From contig NW_026570317.1 in assembly GCF_019649055.1 (NCBI RefSeq), forward strand, positions 496,001 through 560,000: 64,000 bases of DNA, in the 5' to 3' direction. This document shows, piece after piece, positions 42,525 to 55,481 of the stretch. The position numbers and the translations under genes were made by a program. Numbering within the stretch: position 1 is the first letter of the stretch; each line of letters begins with the position of its first letter. Below the pieces are notes generated by a model. The model was not told the origin of the DNA, searched no databases, and worked only from the letters and a program-made list of their open reading frames with translations. Origin of the DNA: Paramacrobiotus metropolitanus. Lineage: Eukaryota; Tardigrada; Eutardigrada; Parachela; Macrobiotidae.

Positions 42525-44584
42525 AATACGTTGAAATCCTTTGAAAGATTTTGTCGCTGTACGTGAGCCGCTTCTCCGCTCACATAGGAAATGTTTATTT
42601 AAAATTATTATGCAAACCGAAATACAGTCTTTTCCAAGAACTGAGCCTTCCATACAAGTTCCTTTATTCCAGCAGATTTTACCGAATCAATTAAGTATGG
42701 GCTGTGCGTTTTTCACGGACTCAGCTATGGAGGATCTCCAGAACCGGCAGTAAAAGGGGAGCTCATCATGAATTTCATTCAAATTTTTGCGGCAGGTTCA
42801 TTGAACCGTGACAGGTTCTTATATGCGGCATACGACTAGAATCAGTCGTAGCATATATGAAACTGTAGTTTCGGTTTTTGGTCTTCGATATCCATGTGTA
42901 AACAAAAGTAAATTTTGGCGCCCGTAGAGTACGGAAGGGTCCGGCCGGTTGAAGGAAGCGGTAGGGCCTAACAGTCATGTGACATGAGTCGAGTAACGAT
43001 GCGTGAAACTTGTAGATGGCGTTGTTAACTCGGCAGGGCCTGAAAACTTGTGCTCACATAGCACAAAACGTGCTGACATAAAGGGCCATGTGCTCACCTA
43101 AACTGGAACTTGTGCTTAAAAATTACCAATACTCCCCTCTTCTGTGTAATTAAGCAGCTTCCAGTCATTTTATTTTAAAATTAAAAAACGCAAACAAAAT
43201 ACGCTTTGAAGGACAACCTAAACGCCAATTCGAACACATTCGTATCGCCTTCTCCTTCAATGTGCACTGTGCAGATGTGCTGTGGTAGTGCAACCTCATT
43301 TCTTACGCAAATTGCGCTGCATCCAGATATGCGCGTCTGTGCACTTGTTCCGCAGTTACATATTACAATGCTTCTTCCTGCTTACGAAGCTCTAGATTTA
43401 TGCGCAGGTAGAAACTAGGAACTGAGTGTTCACGTGGCCGCATATCATAGTTATTAGCAAGATAAACCATTACAGCAGCAAATCTGCCTGAATTTTCCTA
43501 ACGAAGCAATGCTACGCTGCTTATGAAAATATGAAGGCATGTTCACATATATTTACCTGCCCCCATTCGCTTGCACACTACTACGTAGTTCGCTTGCACA
43601 TTCGCTTGCACACTACCTTTCAAATATATCAAAGTTTACCATAGATTTATATAATGAATAAAAGTTTCTTGCACGTTCCTTTCTTTTTACAACTTACGCA
43701 ACATTCCGGCTTATAGACGAGCCTTTGCTTCCTGTGAGTTGTACGAGTAAGTACACAGCGCAAGCCGGCTTGGAGATGTCTGTAATTTTAATTAATATAA
43801 ACTATGTTTTCCCCGAGAATCAATCCTGGTAATTCTCGAGAATGACCTTTTCGTCTAGGAATACATACATTGCTGAAAACTTTCTGTTACAGTTGCGTTT
43901 GTTTTCATTCCCTTTCCAAATCATTTTTTTTAAAAAGACCGTAAAGGCATCTTCTGGACCAGCCGCTGTCATTTCAGACTTCAGAGTGTTCTAACGCTAC
44001 TTCACGGAGTATATGTTGACTGCTGCACTTCATAAACTTTAGTTCGTGGATATTCTGTCGCCTTGATAAATATAGTTTGCTACACTGCTCATTTTCAAAT
44101 TCTGTCATTACTGAAAACAGAAGCGAACATCGTTGCAGTCTTTTCGTAACAGGGCCAAGAAAGAAAAGATAAATGATAAATCCAGAGTCCTCATGAACCT
44201 ACCACAAACTTTCAATAAATCTAACAAACAAAAATACGGTTTTGATAGATAACCTATTTTGATTGAATTTCTAACGGTTTCTGGGCAACAGCATCGTCAG
44301 CTTCGCGCTCCGCGCGACGTCCCCATTCTGATCCAAAGAAAATGCTTATTATCATTTACGAGGTATATAGGTAATATGCAACTGATGCACGCATGCACCA
44401 ATAAAAACCAACAGTAGATTGGCTGCTAGATGTTCGATACTTTCACAATGCAAGCCAGTACGAAAATAATAAAGTAGTCAATACCCCCCTCTTTCCAAAA
44501 ATAAAGCGTGCTCACATAGATTTTAAAGATTTCTGGCTCTGTTAAACTCGGCATCTTTTTTAGTTTACATTATGATTTATGTGC
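42525..44584. other. Gene-free AT-rich DNA
   Basis: No gene is supported. A short repeat of CATTCGCTTGCACACTAC units is visible at 43565-43620. Confidence 0.4.
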
Positions 44585-44965
44585 TCCTTCATTATGTAGG
44601 AGCACACTGGAATGTTCTCGTACATTATGTAGGCAGTAGGAGCACATTGCATCGGTTTATTGGTTCTTGGAGGAGAAAAACGGAACTGTAGTATCCAAAC
44701 AAACGTAATCCAATATGCTCCTGCAATGTGCTCCTACATATGTAGGAGCACATTGCAATGTACTCCTACATTATGTAGAAACATTTTGTAGAAGCAATGT
44801 GCTCCTACATATGTAGGAGCACATTGCAAGTACTCCTGCATTATGTAGAAGCATATTGTAATGTCCTCCTACACATGTAGGAGCACATTGCAATGTGCTC
44901 CTACATATGTAAGAGGACATTGCAATATGCTTCTACATAATGTAGGAGTACATTGCAGGAGCATA
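44585..44965. repeat. Array of palindromes TGCTCCTACATATGTAGGAGCA
   Basis: Repeated near-perfect palindromes centred on CATATG or TTATGTAG, built from TGTAGGAGCACATTGCAATG and its inverse, in both orientations. The array can fold into several hairpins or one large cruciform. No coding potential. Confidence 0.9.
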
Positions 44966-47085
44966 TTGTATGTGGAGATTATAAGGGGTAGGAATATAAA
45001 GTGCTGAATAGAGAATTTAATAATATAGTAAATTATATTGAAGGTGATTATATCAAAAGATGATATGTTTTGAAAGAAACTGATAATGAAGGGGTGAATG
45101 TTGTAATAGAGGGAAGGTTGTGTGGGTTTTTACTGTAGTCTGACATAAGTGTATTCGACTTATTGGTTGTTCATACTTCATAATTTAATGAAGTGTAACA
45201 GGAAGCGGAGTGTGTTGTGTGTTATGAGTTGTGGTGGGGGATGGTGATGGATTATTGTGGAAAATTCATGAAGGTTCGAGAAAGTTGATTGCTTAATGGA
45301 GCAGACTATGATGTTCTGATCTGATGGTTATGGACCTTTAGTAACAGGTGGTTTTTATATGGGAAGTAGGTTGCGATGTACATTAAAAAGTTGTTCGAGG
45401 AAATGTTAGGGTGATTCGGTTTGTTGACTGGATCTTTTTAGTTTGGTGGGTATATAAGGAATTCCGGAATAAGCAGAAATTGCGTGTGAGCTATTATGGA
45501 TTCGAAGAAGTATGCAGTGAAGAAGATTTTTCTCCTGTTGATTATTTCGTGGTGGTCGGTTCAGATTTTGGAACAGTGCTGATTCAGGCTGCCGTGTTTT
45601 GTTTGACTTTGGTACGTCTTTTTAGCTTCAGTATAATTTAGTAAGTTTTCTTGAACAGAGATCTGCGTTAAATTTTAAGTATTATTATCCTTAATAAAAT
45701 AATAGAAGGTGATTCTAATCGGAAGAAATATGCGCGAATACATGCATGAATATAGAAAAAAACGTAAAATCAAACTGAGGGTAATTGTAGTAGGAATATA
45801 ATGAAGTAAGTATTGATGAGGTAAATAGGTTTATGAAGCGCTAATTATTTTGATTTGTAATAATGTGTTTTATGCGAACTGTAAAATTCGTGATTTGGAA
45901 AATTTAGATACCAGTGAGTCTGAAATCGTCATGAAAATCGGTTTTACAGATAGTGCTGCTTTATTAGATACTAACAATGTCATACCGCTTGAATGCACAC
46001 AGGGTTATGAGCGTGTTTTCCCAGACCCAGATTAAATTATAATGATAATTTATTCTGGGTCTGGAACTCAGAACCTGGACTAGAAGAAAGAGCTTATCTT
46101 TGTTATGGTGGTTTACCAGGTAATCGGCTTCATAGTCTTTCACCTGAAAAATATTTTAAATTACGTCTTAAAGTGCAGACAATAGGCTTAAAAAAGATTG
46201 CTCCTACGTTTTTCGAGCTCTGAACTTCTATCAACAAGATTAGTTAGAACGGAAAATCAATTATGTTCTCAAAAAGGACAATTTTAGTACAGGAAAAGAT
46301 TAGGTAACAAAAGTGTAGCTAATTATTTTTACCCAAAAATTGTGTGCGAGTACTATACTATTTTCCTGTTTATGTACGAGTACTATACTGTTCATGTACT
46401 ATGCTCCTAATCATGTTATATTATATTCATGTTACATTATATTATTTCGCATAACAAAAGTTTCAGTTTCAAAGCCATCAAAATAAACCTCCTGTTTTCA
46501 TAAAGCCATTGCCGGCATTGGTGTTATCTTTGCCACTAAACAGACCGACCGTTTCATCCTGGATAAAGAGCTTTATTTGAAATTAATTCAACAATGAACA
46601 TCTAATTTTCATTTTATTTGGATTTCTGTATGTATAGCAAAAACTTGACTACTTTCAGTCAATATTACAGAATTCTGTTAGAAATCGTGCTGTTAGAAGT
46701 CAAAATTATAAACCTCCTTGAGGCTGCAGTTAGATTTAGTGGGGCTCAGTAGGGCGCATAGTTACAACATAGTAAATATATATTCATAGATAAAGATTCG
46801 CTTCGAATTCGGGACAAGGCCTTACTTCTCCTGTTGTATTGATAACTATATTAACACTGCATTTGCACGATACTCTTAAATTATTTTTATTGTTGTTTTT
46901 TATGAACCTGCCGCTATACAATCGAGTGAAACGAGATTGGGCCACGTAGTGTGTATACTGGCATTGTTTGATTGATATCAACATGTTCCAGATATTCTCG
47001 TTAGCGGAGAATGTGAATAACAGTGTAAATTTTTACAGCTCTAATAAGCAAAAACAGTCCAGAGTACAGTCAGCAATCGTAAAAG
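44966..47085. other. Gene-poor region with strand-biased composition
   Basis: From about 45000 to 45600 the plus strand is rich in G and A and poor in C. Two short plus-strand frames (45411-45641, hydrophobic start IRFVDWIFLVWWV; 45850-46035) have no recognisable family. Not called as genes. Confidence 0.35.
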
Positions 47086-47089
47086 CACT

Positions 47090-47225
47090 TGTGGCAGCAC
47101 TAAGGAGGACATTTCCACGGGTTCGAGCCCGTGGAAAGGATTTGGAAAAGAAATTGCCACGGAATTCCAAGGATTCCGTGGATTTGCGGAAATCCAAACG
47201 GATTTCCGCAAATCCAAGGATTTCA
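47090..47225. repeat. GGAATTCC/GGATTTCC inverted repeats, left of hAT-2
   Basis: Overlapping inverted words such as CCACGGGTTCGAGCCCGTGG, GGAATTCCAAGGATTCC and GGAAATCCAAACGGATTTCC. A similar cluster lies at 50500-50640 beyond the other end of the hAT-2 gene, suggesting element-end subterminal repeats. Confidence 0.65.
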
Positions 47226-47320
47226 CTATATGCCTTGGAAAATACCTTACGTAGCTATAATAATTAAGCGTAATTATTCTAAAAACGTCATTCCAGAAGA
47301 CTACTGTTTATTGAATTAAA

Positions 47321-50055
47321 CTATCCACCGAACAGATCATCCAGACTGTAAAAGTCAGCATCATTAGAATTCAGAGTATTTTCTTCATCACACGCATTGA
47401 CCAGTTCACAATAAAAAGCGACCAAACTGTCGAAATCTGTGCTCTCCCCATCGTCTGGCCCGCCATCAGCATCCCCAGACACACCGAACACCGTTCCGCC
47501 GCTAGTGCCGACAATCTCCAGCTCCTCGTCTTCCATATCAAAAGCCGCTGCCAGCGTTTTCGCATCTACGATCGGAGTATAGCTATTGTACAATAACAGA
47601 ATGAGGATACGCTATACGTACTGCAGACTACTACTATAACTTATAAGCTATTATTTATTAAGTATTAACTATTTAGTTTTTTTGTGCTACTGCTGAAATA
47701 TCAGATCGGTTTTTATTTTTATTTTACAGTTAATTTCAAACGTATTTACACTTCTGCATTTCACGGCGGATGTTTAAGTTTTTTAATTTAACGGTACAAA
47801 ATTACAAATTTTACCTTTCTTTTCTCGCTTCTCTTTTTGCCGGCGGTCTCGTTTCGCATGATGCGCAATAAGCGCAGCGTTCATAACGCTGGCTGTCGTC
47901 AAACGGTTCCGAATATCAGTGTTGATATACGCGTACCGGCTCCAGTAGCGCTCTAGGTATGCCGAATGCACGCCGCCGGACAGGAGAAATATGGCAAGGT
48001 CACGCAGTTCGGAGTGCTGATCATCGATGAGGCTCCAAAAGTAAAACGGATTATCAAACTGTTTCACTGTATCTTTAGCGAATGGTTGAATCCAGTTCTT
48101 GTACATCGTGAACGAGCGCAGGAATGATGTCGGCTTTCGTCCAAAAACCTTCTCGTAGTATTTCGACGCAAGAAAGGCGACCGTTTGCCAAGTGAGACGT
48201 TCGTCACGTGGTCGAAAGAATTCCAGTCGCTTGCTGTAGTCGAGAACAGCCGCAAGTACAAGCAGACTTGGTGTGAAAAACTTCATCCATCGATTCTCCA
48301 GGGCCGCAGTCAGATTATCGCTCAGCGCACCATCATCGACAATTTTGAAACAGTGATATAATTCGTACATGGCTGTCATGACGTCCGACAAAGTGCACCC
48401 ATCTTTTTCAAGTTGTCCTTGAGCGCTGACTACGGGCTTCAAAATATGCTCGACTTTCTTCAGGTTGCCCCAAAAAGTTATGTCATCCAAAATAGTGCAA
48501 ACCATTTCATCGGGAATTTCTTTCGCAACCGCCATCACCTGTGAAGATGAACTGCTATAAATATCAAATCATTTTCAAATATTTACAGTACAATGTTAAA
48601 AACAACAACTTATTGCTGCTTAAAAAAGCAATTAAGGTTTCAAAACTTTTTAACATTTTGTTAAACATCCGCTGCTCTATGTTAGATTTACCCGTAAACT
48701 TTTTTTGCTGTCCAGCAAAGCGCGGAAGCAGTTATAATAGGAGTACCATCGTGTGTCGGTTGGCTTCGAAATGGCAATTGTTTTTTTCTCCGTTGCCAGT
48801 TGAGATTTACGCAGCCGCCCCAGGGAGACAATATTCTGATTAAAATGTGAGACGACTTTCAGGGCGCTTTTGCAGGTCGGCACGAACATCCCAAGCTGCA
48901 GCATATCTTTCACGACAAGATTGATTTGATGCGCCTTACATGATTCAAACAAAATTCGGGGAAACTTCAATGACAGAATGCGCCGTGCTTTGACATTGTA
49001 TGAGGCTGAGTCGCAAACACTGAATCCAAGGTCGGCGTTGTACTTGTTCGTGACCGTGTCTATCCACTTTGAGGCGTAAACAACGACATCATCCGCAGTG
49101 GATCCTTCCGTTGAAACATCATCCGCCGCAATAACGTAATTCTCAACTTGCCCGTCGGTTTCATCTCTCCAGGTAACCGCCGCACCTGTTTCATATGCAA
49201 AAAACAAAATTTAATACGAGTACTATTTATTACGAGTATTAAATAAATGCAATTTATTACTATTACGATTACGAATTATTAATTTATTTTATGCAGCTGG
49301 TGTATCTGACAACCAGATGATTGTGCAGTTGACAATTTTTATCCACATAAAATTCAATATTTTCTGAGCCACCAAAATCGAGTAGTATTACCTAGAATGT
49401 TTCTCTTTGAAACATTTTTGAAGCCATCAAACGTCAGTGTGAGAAATCGTTTTCCGTTCAGAGCTGCCTCCATAGCTTTCTGTGCCGTCTGGGCATGCTG
49501 CCGAATAATCCGACCGCGCAGGACGCGTTGTGTCGGGAACTGAATTCCCGGGCGCAACCACTTTAACCACTCCACCACTTCTGGGTTTTCAATAGCTGCA
49601 TAAGGGAGATTCGCTGAAGCAAATGCTCTGGCCATCAACTTTTCGTGTTCAACGATTTCAGCCTTGAATAATGCGCGGTCTACAAACGATGTAATTTTGG
49701 AGGATTTCGCATCTCGAGCGTTTTCCTGAACGTCGGGCAGTTTCCGCTTCCCTGGTGGATGCGCGCTGGGAGATGAGACGGTGGCACGGACGGCTGCAGG
49801 GACATGTCGACATTTCTGCAAGTGCTCCGTCATGTATTTTCTTTCTCCTCTAATGGCCACGCGAACTCCGTCAAAGCTGGAATGGGCTTCGCAAAATTTA
49901 CAAAATGCTTCGCTCTGTGTACATGATTTGTACTTTCCCCCTCTATCAAAGTGTGTCCATAAATCGAGTCTCACACGGGATACCGTAATCTCTGCAAGCA
50001 TTTTCACATTTGTACAGAAAGAACTCGTACCGTACTCGTACTCGTACCTCACCAT
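47321..50055 (-). CDS. hAT-type transposase (BED finger, DUF659-like), apparently intact
   Basis: Exons 49392-50055, 48692-49185, 47815-48538 and 47321-47565, joined in frame with GT-AG introns (708 residues from ATG 50055, or 690 from ATG 50001). The N-terminal BED finger reads LWTHFDRGG...CKFCEAH...EHLQKC. The DUF659-like core has GRIIRQHAQTAQKAMEA and LTLTFDGF; then SVCDSASYNVKARR and ESCKAHQINLVVKDM (hAT-like). The C-terminal dimerisation motif HSAYLERYWSRYAY is followed by RNRLT, and the tail is acidic. AATAAA follows the stop by about 10 bp. Flanking repeat clusters at 47.1 and 50.5 kb suggest a whole element, but I could not fix its ends. A domesticated gene is the alternative. Confidence 0.82.
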
Positions 50056-50499
50056 TCAATAAGAAATTTGTCGGTAAACGTCGACTATAAAGTTGTTGTG
50101 CTAAAAGTCAAAATAGGTGAAAGTAAACTGCGTACGCACCTTTCGCGGCAGCTTCTCCTGCATCCTCCTCATCCGACATTCTACACTGATGACAGTCCTA
50201 AAAGCGCGCGCGCTATGCTGACGAAGGCGTTATCAGAGTATCGAAATCGAAGCAATCCAACACAATGAAGTTTAAAGAACGATAACTACTGCGTGAGCAG
50301 GGCAGATTATGAAAAGTATTGAAGGATTAAATTGAATCAGTTCTTGTTGAACAGTCTTATACCGTTATACGCAAAGTTCTATGAAACAAAGTGCTAACTA
50401 GCAAACGAAGAAGTAAGTACCAGCTGGCGGGTGGCGGAAATGTTATTCCACAACAGAATTACAGTGCAAGAAGTGTGTTTCCGTTTGTAAACTGCTATT

Positions 50500-50640
50500 T
50501 CTGGAATTCCACTGAGCAAGTGGAATTCCACGGAATCCTTGAATTCCATTTTCCAAATCCGAGCAACCCGAGAGGATCAAGGATTTGGAAATGGAATTTG
50601 ATCCGTGGAATTCCATTTTCCTTGGACGGTCGTTCCTTAG
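50500..50640. repeat. GGAATTCC inverted repeats, right of hAT-2
   Basis: Several TGGAATTCCA, GGAATCCTTGAATTCC, and GGATTTGGAAATGGAATT words in both orientations, echoing the cluster at 47090-47225. Confidence 0.65.
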
Positions 50641-51487
50641 CCTCGCCAAAATCTCTTGGGCGGTGTGCGCAAAATTCGGTGGGACAATTGAAGTATTGCA
50701 CCGGCGATCATCAGGAAGCAATATTACGGTGTCTTCTGATGATTTCCCAACTGCCATTCTTTCCCAGATATACGAACTATTCTAAAATTCAATATAACGA
50801 TGTTTTCAGTTTCAGTACCTTTTTGCCGATTGTAATGACTGCAGTACTTTAGTGAGCATTGTTTGTATCGAGTGCAATCAACAACAGTTTGATGTGCGTT
50901 TTCAGTATGTGCCGTTCGCATGTGACATGTATCTGTACTTTTGGCTGCATGTATATTTCGGTCTGTGAGATGTCACAGAAAATCTACAAGTCACTAAAAA
51001 CAGACTTGGTAGCGCAGCTGTTACTGCAACAGCTATTAGATGGATGTTGTGAGATAAATACGAGTCTCTGGTTACTTGGGCCATAATAGAAAGTTTCATC
51101 AAATGCAAATGGGCTGGGCTGGTAATAGCAAGGCACTCGAACTATGCACACGTTTGAAATGCCACGTATGTGCACACAAAGCCACAAAAGTCAAAGATGG
51201 AAAGTATGAGTGAAATTCGGGAAAAAATGCAATTTTCCACTTGAAACGGGCACCAATTTTCCGTTTCAATGTTATGCCCGTCTTTACAGTCTTTCCGAAT
51301 AACAAGAACACTGACCACGATGTGTTGCGATGCGTGCTGAATCAGTGTTCTCGTTTCAATCCAGTTGCATAGGTATTTAAGCCAAGCACAAAGGAAAGCT
51401 GCTTTGAGCCCGCCACGTCTTTTACAGCAACACTTTCAACATTTCGGCTGCGCTGTTCAGTAGCAGCGTTGTGATCGAGATTCGAGA
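50641..51487. other. Intergenic region upstream of gene E
   Basis: No gene or repeat recognised; the promoter of gene E should lie just before 51488. Confidence 0.35.
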
Positions 51488-53170
51488 ATGTCAGTAACTA
51501 GTATTACAGCAATCGTTACCGCTTTAAACGGCCTGCTGTTATGCAACTGGGCGGTTGCCGATTCCAGTGACCCATCGGTTTTTGCCTTTGAAGTAATTGA
51601 ACTTAATAATGATTAGCTTTTACGGTCACACTACTTAAAACTATTCAAATTTAAATAACAAACCTACTAGACTCTAACCGTATCTTCTATTGCAGTGCGT
51701 GAACCAGCCCACCCCAGACAATGGTTAACCAGATTATTAATGAATTATCATCCTGGCGTTGCGTGCCGTGGAAAACCATTCCGGACGACAAAGTGTTCAC
51801 TGCGATTGCTCCTCGGTATCAGGTTTACTATCAGGTAAACGTGAGTCGGATGCACGATATACTGCGCTTTGATGGGAGCAAAGTTAATGTCGTTGAATGC
51901 GTTTAAATTCGTTGTGCAATTTTAATTTTTAAATTCATAGCAAATTTTAATACGTCGAGTCTCAGCAGTCGGTTAGTTATAAACGGTTTTCGGTCCGATG
52001 CATTCAACTAAGTCTGCTAAAGCGAATGTGTTTCCCTGAACGGATACGACTTCCGTGTTATCTCAAATTATTTTTTCTGCATGCATACAGCTGCACATTG
52101 TGCATGCAAAGTACAGCTGATTTACATGCTCTTCCTTAATTTGCTCAGTGCAATCGGCTCTTGCTTGAATGCGGCCAATTTTCGCCGTTCTGGATGCGCT
52201 GTGAACTAGAGAATAACTGCAACTGCTGTTGGACCAAGTACCCCACTGCGATGCGCTTATACGAACTGTACTGTACCCTTACCCTGCACTTGAAGGAAAT
52301 TTTTACGCTATGAGCGACACAGTGCTGTATAGCCGGATAAACATTCAACCAATTCACGTTTAAACACGCACTAGCTGCAAGCCTCGTATGTGAATGTTGA
52401 ATAGGCTCGTACAAGTGCGTGTGGCTGCACTGTACAAATTTCCTTTAAGTGCAGGGTTAGGGTACAGTACTCCATGCATCGTTTGTGGAATACTTCTTGT
52501 ACACCCCTGTACGATGAAATGGGTTTGCGTGAGACGATCGAGAGCGTAGATGAATCCGACCAGATTTACGGAATGATTACCGACCGGCTTCCCACTTCTC
52601 GAACGACAGGTATCTAAACAATCTTATATCCAATCGGAAAACGCATAAAAAGCAATCTGACCCATTCAGTTCTACTCTCGAACAGTATTAGCACTTTCAC
52701 TACAGAATATTTCGTAAAACGCATCTAAGTAGTTTTCATTCATACACAGCGAAAAATGCAGAGCTACAAAAGTTCTTCTGTGTTCGACTTCGACTTCTGT
52801 GCGCTGAACGTTAACCAGTTACACACTCTTCATTGATATAATAATGGATCTTCTTGTCAGGCAAATTTATATTCAATTTTCTAATGTGATATTTCGCCTT
52901 TCTTAAGAGTTTCTTATGTCGACAGATCGACAGTACTGCAACGACGGCTCAATGAACATGCTAATCCATCCCTGCTGTGGGTCACCGCTAATGCTAATTC
53001 TGGAAAGGAAGACTGCCTCCAAAAAGTGCTATGTGGACACCGCCGAGAAGTGAGCGCGGCGTTCAATTATGCGTTGGACGAACGGGTCACTATCGGTTCC
53101 TGGACGGGTGCCCTCCGCGACGCCTGGGACAGGGTGCGTTCATGGCCAAAATTCGTCTTCAGTAGAGCAA
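51488..53170 (+). pseudogene. Cysteine-rich 'RQYC' family gene E, disrupted by a MITE
   Basis: Exon 1 (51488-51592) encodes a signal peptide (MSVTSITAIVTALNGLLLC...AVADS). Exon 2 (51696-51834) encodes WRCVPWKTIPDD, but its frame relative to exon 1 is shifted (5 bp fewer than gene D before the conserved ATG). Exon 3 (about 52153-52611) matches NTSCTPLYDEMGLRETIE of gene D, but is split by a 193-bp MITE, and its acceptor reads GTGCAA where gene D has GTGCAG. Exon 4 (from 52926) has DRQYCNDGSMN and HPCCGSPLMLILE, then a one-base deletion relative to gene D. Four independent lesions make this a dead gene. Function of the family unknown. Confidence 0.7.
52273..52465. mobile_element. MITE, 193 bp, inserted in an exon
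   Basis: Terminal inverted repeats GTACCCTTACCCTGCACTTG... and its inverse ...AAGTGCAGGGTTAGGGTAC (about 28 bp, few mismatches). GTACT is present on both sides (52268-52272 and 52467-52471). The paralogous gene D at 36.49 kb shows the empty site (GAACTGTACTCGATGCATC), which proves the insertion borders to within a base or two. Confidence 0.9.
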
Positions 53171-53309
53171 TGAAGAGCCTGAATGATTGCATGAATGTGA
53201 CTGACCGAGCCTCGATAGCTGGCGACGATCGGTGCGGTCGGTGTAAAGGACAGAAGGGAACGGTGAGGCTGACCGAGATGGGGTACAGTTACACAGTGAC
53301 GGTGTAGAG

Positions 53310-55481
53310 AAGTCTACACCGGGTTCGCGAATTCCGTTTACGACAACACGCCCACGCTGGGAAAAGACGATCCATCATCTTTTGCTACGTTTTTTTTAGT
53401 TCTTTGCAATTGAACTGCTTGTTGTTTCCACAGTAGTTTTTGTAAATAGGTTTTCTTACCGACACAAAGCCTAACTTTGAAAAGTCAGCCGTCTCTTCGT
53501 AACAAAATTTTCAGGCTTTTTTGCTACGAGTGTTTTATGAAAGAAGCATCGGTGCGCATTATTTTAGGGCCAATGGCATTTCGGCTAAACGCGTTATATG
53601 GAGCGAGATTTATAATCCATTTGGGTCGTTTCATCTGTGTCAACAGGACGGTACTTAACACAACCTCCTTACCTATCTAGCAGGAACACATTTTGTTTAG
53701 TCCAGGGTTTGTAAGTATGATGGCAATTTATACAATAAGAGGCATCTAAAAACGAATATGTAGATTGTATTCCCCGCGTTCGTCAAAACGAAAGGTACTG
53801 GGTAGTATTCAGTCAGCTCAGAATTCAGTCAGTACTGTTAACATCTTCTGATATTGATGCAATCCGGTTAAACCGTTTGCAAAGAAATGACAGTTCTGAA
53901 CAGCAGCACTGGCAGCAAGAAAAACTGCAGTGCGATTTTCTTAAAATGACATGCTACAGTAAAAGCCGGGAAATTTAAAAATACGGACGTTTACTGCACT
54001 TTACATAATCTAATGAGCGACAAGATGAGTGTCCAGCACGCCCTTCATCCTGCAAGAACTCCATTATCTCAGCAGCTAAACTTCTGCACATGGCCACGAG
54101 TCCACGACGTTTCCTGCTACAGACAGAATACTATTAGCAGCATCAGTACGGCTACTTAGTAGTAAAGCTGTTAGTGGCAGGCGGATCAAAAAACTATTTG
54201 AGCACTGGATATTAGCAGAGCTTTTACATGGTTAAACACTGTGTCAGCTGGAAACCAGCTGAAAATATGCTTGCTTAGAGCAGAAAGTTAAGCGTTGCCT
54301 TGAGATAAACAAGGGCTTCAGTTAAATAAAAAAAAATCAGAATTAAGGCAAGTTAGTGTGAGACTTGCAACTCAATGCGGTTTCGCTAAAAACCTAGTGT
54401 TCCGTGAGCGAACCGATTCGATAGTGCATCTGTATCGCAGCGATATTAATTTTGCATGACGAACCATGCATGATATGGATATTTGCATGATGGACTTGCT
54501 AAGCCATACTTGGTCTTTATATCAATCATGTGCTGCAAATCAATTCAGATACCGAAATAAAAGTATCCATAATGAAACAGCTGTTCCGTGCCATGATACG
54601 TATGTGGTTGTTACGTATACTGAGTGCAAACTTACCGCTAAAACCTGGTCGCAGTTTTAAATTAATGAGATTTCATCTTCAGGCTTAATATCACCGTATC
54701 AGGGCTAGCTAGCACAATGCTGATTTTAATTATGGTGCTTTCGTATGCTGAATACTGGCTACATTTTATCTGAAAATCTCACAGGTACATGCTTGCACAT
54801 GCACTAGCAAAAGATTAGTGCCATGCCTGCTCTTGTATATGCTACGCAGAGCATACTTAAATCTGGCCTAACTTCCAAATCCCAACATTAAAAGCCACAG
54901 TAATATGCCTTTAACTATCTGCAACGAAATAAATCATTGTCCTGCATATTATCGAGTCAAAACAAATGACGACTAGAAATAAAACCGTAATAATCGCTAA
55001 TTATACCGCTTTCCCTCGAAATTATTTACCCCCGCTTCATGATTCCGCACACTATTATGTAAACCTGCAGTGTCACGCGTGCTCCAGGCACGTTAAAGCT
55101 AGAGCGCTAACAATTTGCAAAATAATATTAGTAATAATTCCCGGGATTTCCCCCTAACCATATTTTCCACAAGACAGCGCGTTTAAGTACAAATTGAAGA
55201 GTTTAGTCACATAAATAATTACCCCCTTCGGCTGCAAACCATTGCTTTCAACGTTTCAGTACTCCTTGCAATTTATACCAACCGTTATAGTATCCGACAA
55301 ATCCGGCTGGGAAAACTGTGCCGGTTTTCCGGTTTTGAGAGTGAATCAAATGCTTGAAGACCGATTCTTTCATTTCATACAAACTTGTTCGTGTTTGTGC
55401 TCTGTGGATAGTTTTCAGAGACTGTAACCGCTATCTGCTTGCTTTTGAGGATATTTAACAGGCAAAGAAAGCAAGCGCGCG
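53310..55481. other. Gene-free region between gene E and M13 copy 2
   Basis: Only short open frames without conserved features; no clear repeats seen. The 3' end probably holds the M13 promoter. Confidence 0.4.

Noticed and set aside
44585-44965. CRISPR-like repeat array
   Set aside because: No regular spacers; units are palindromic and abut each other in a eukaryotic context.
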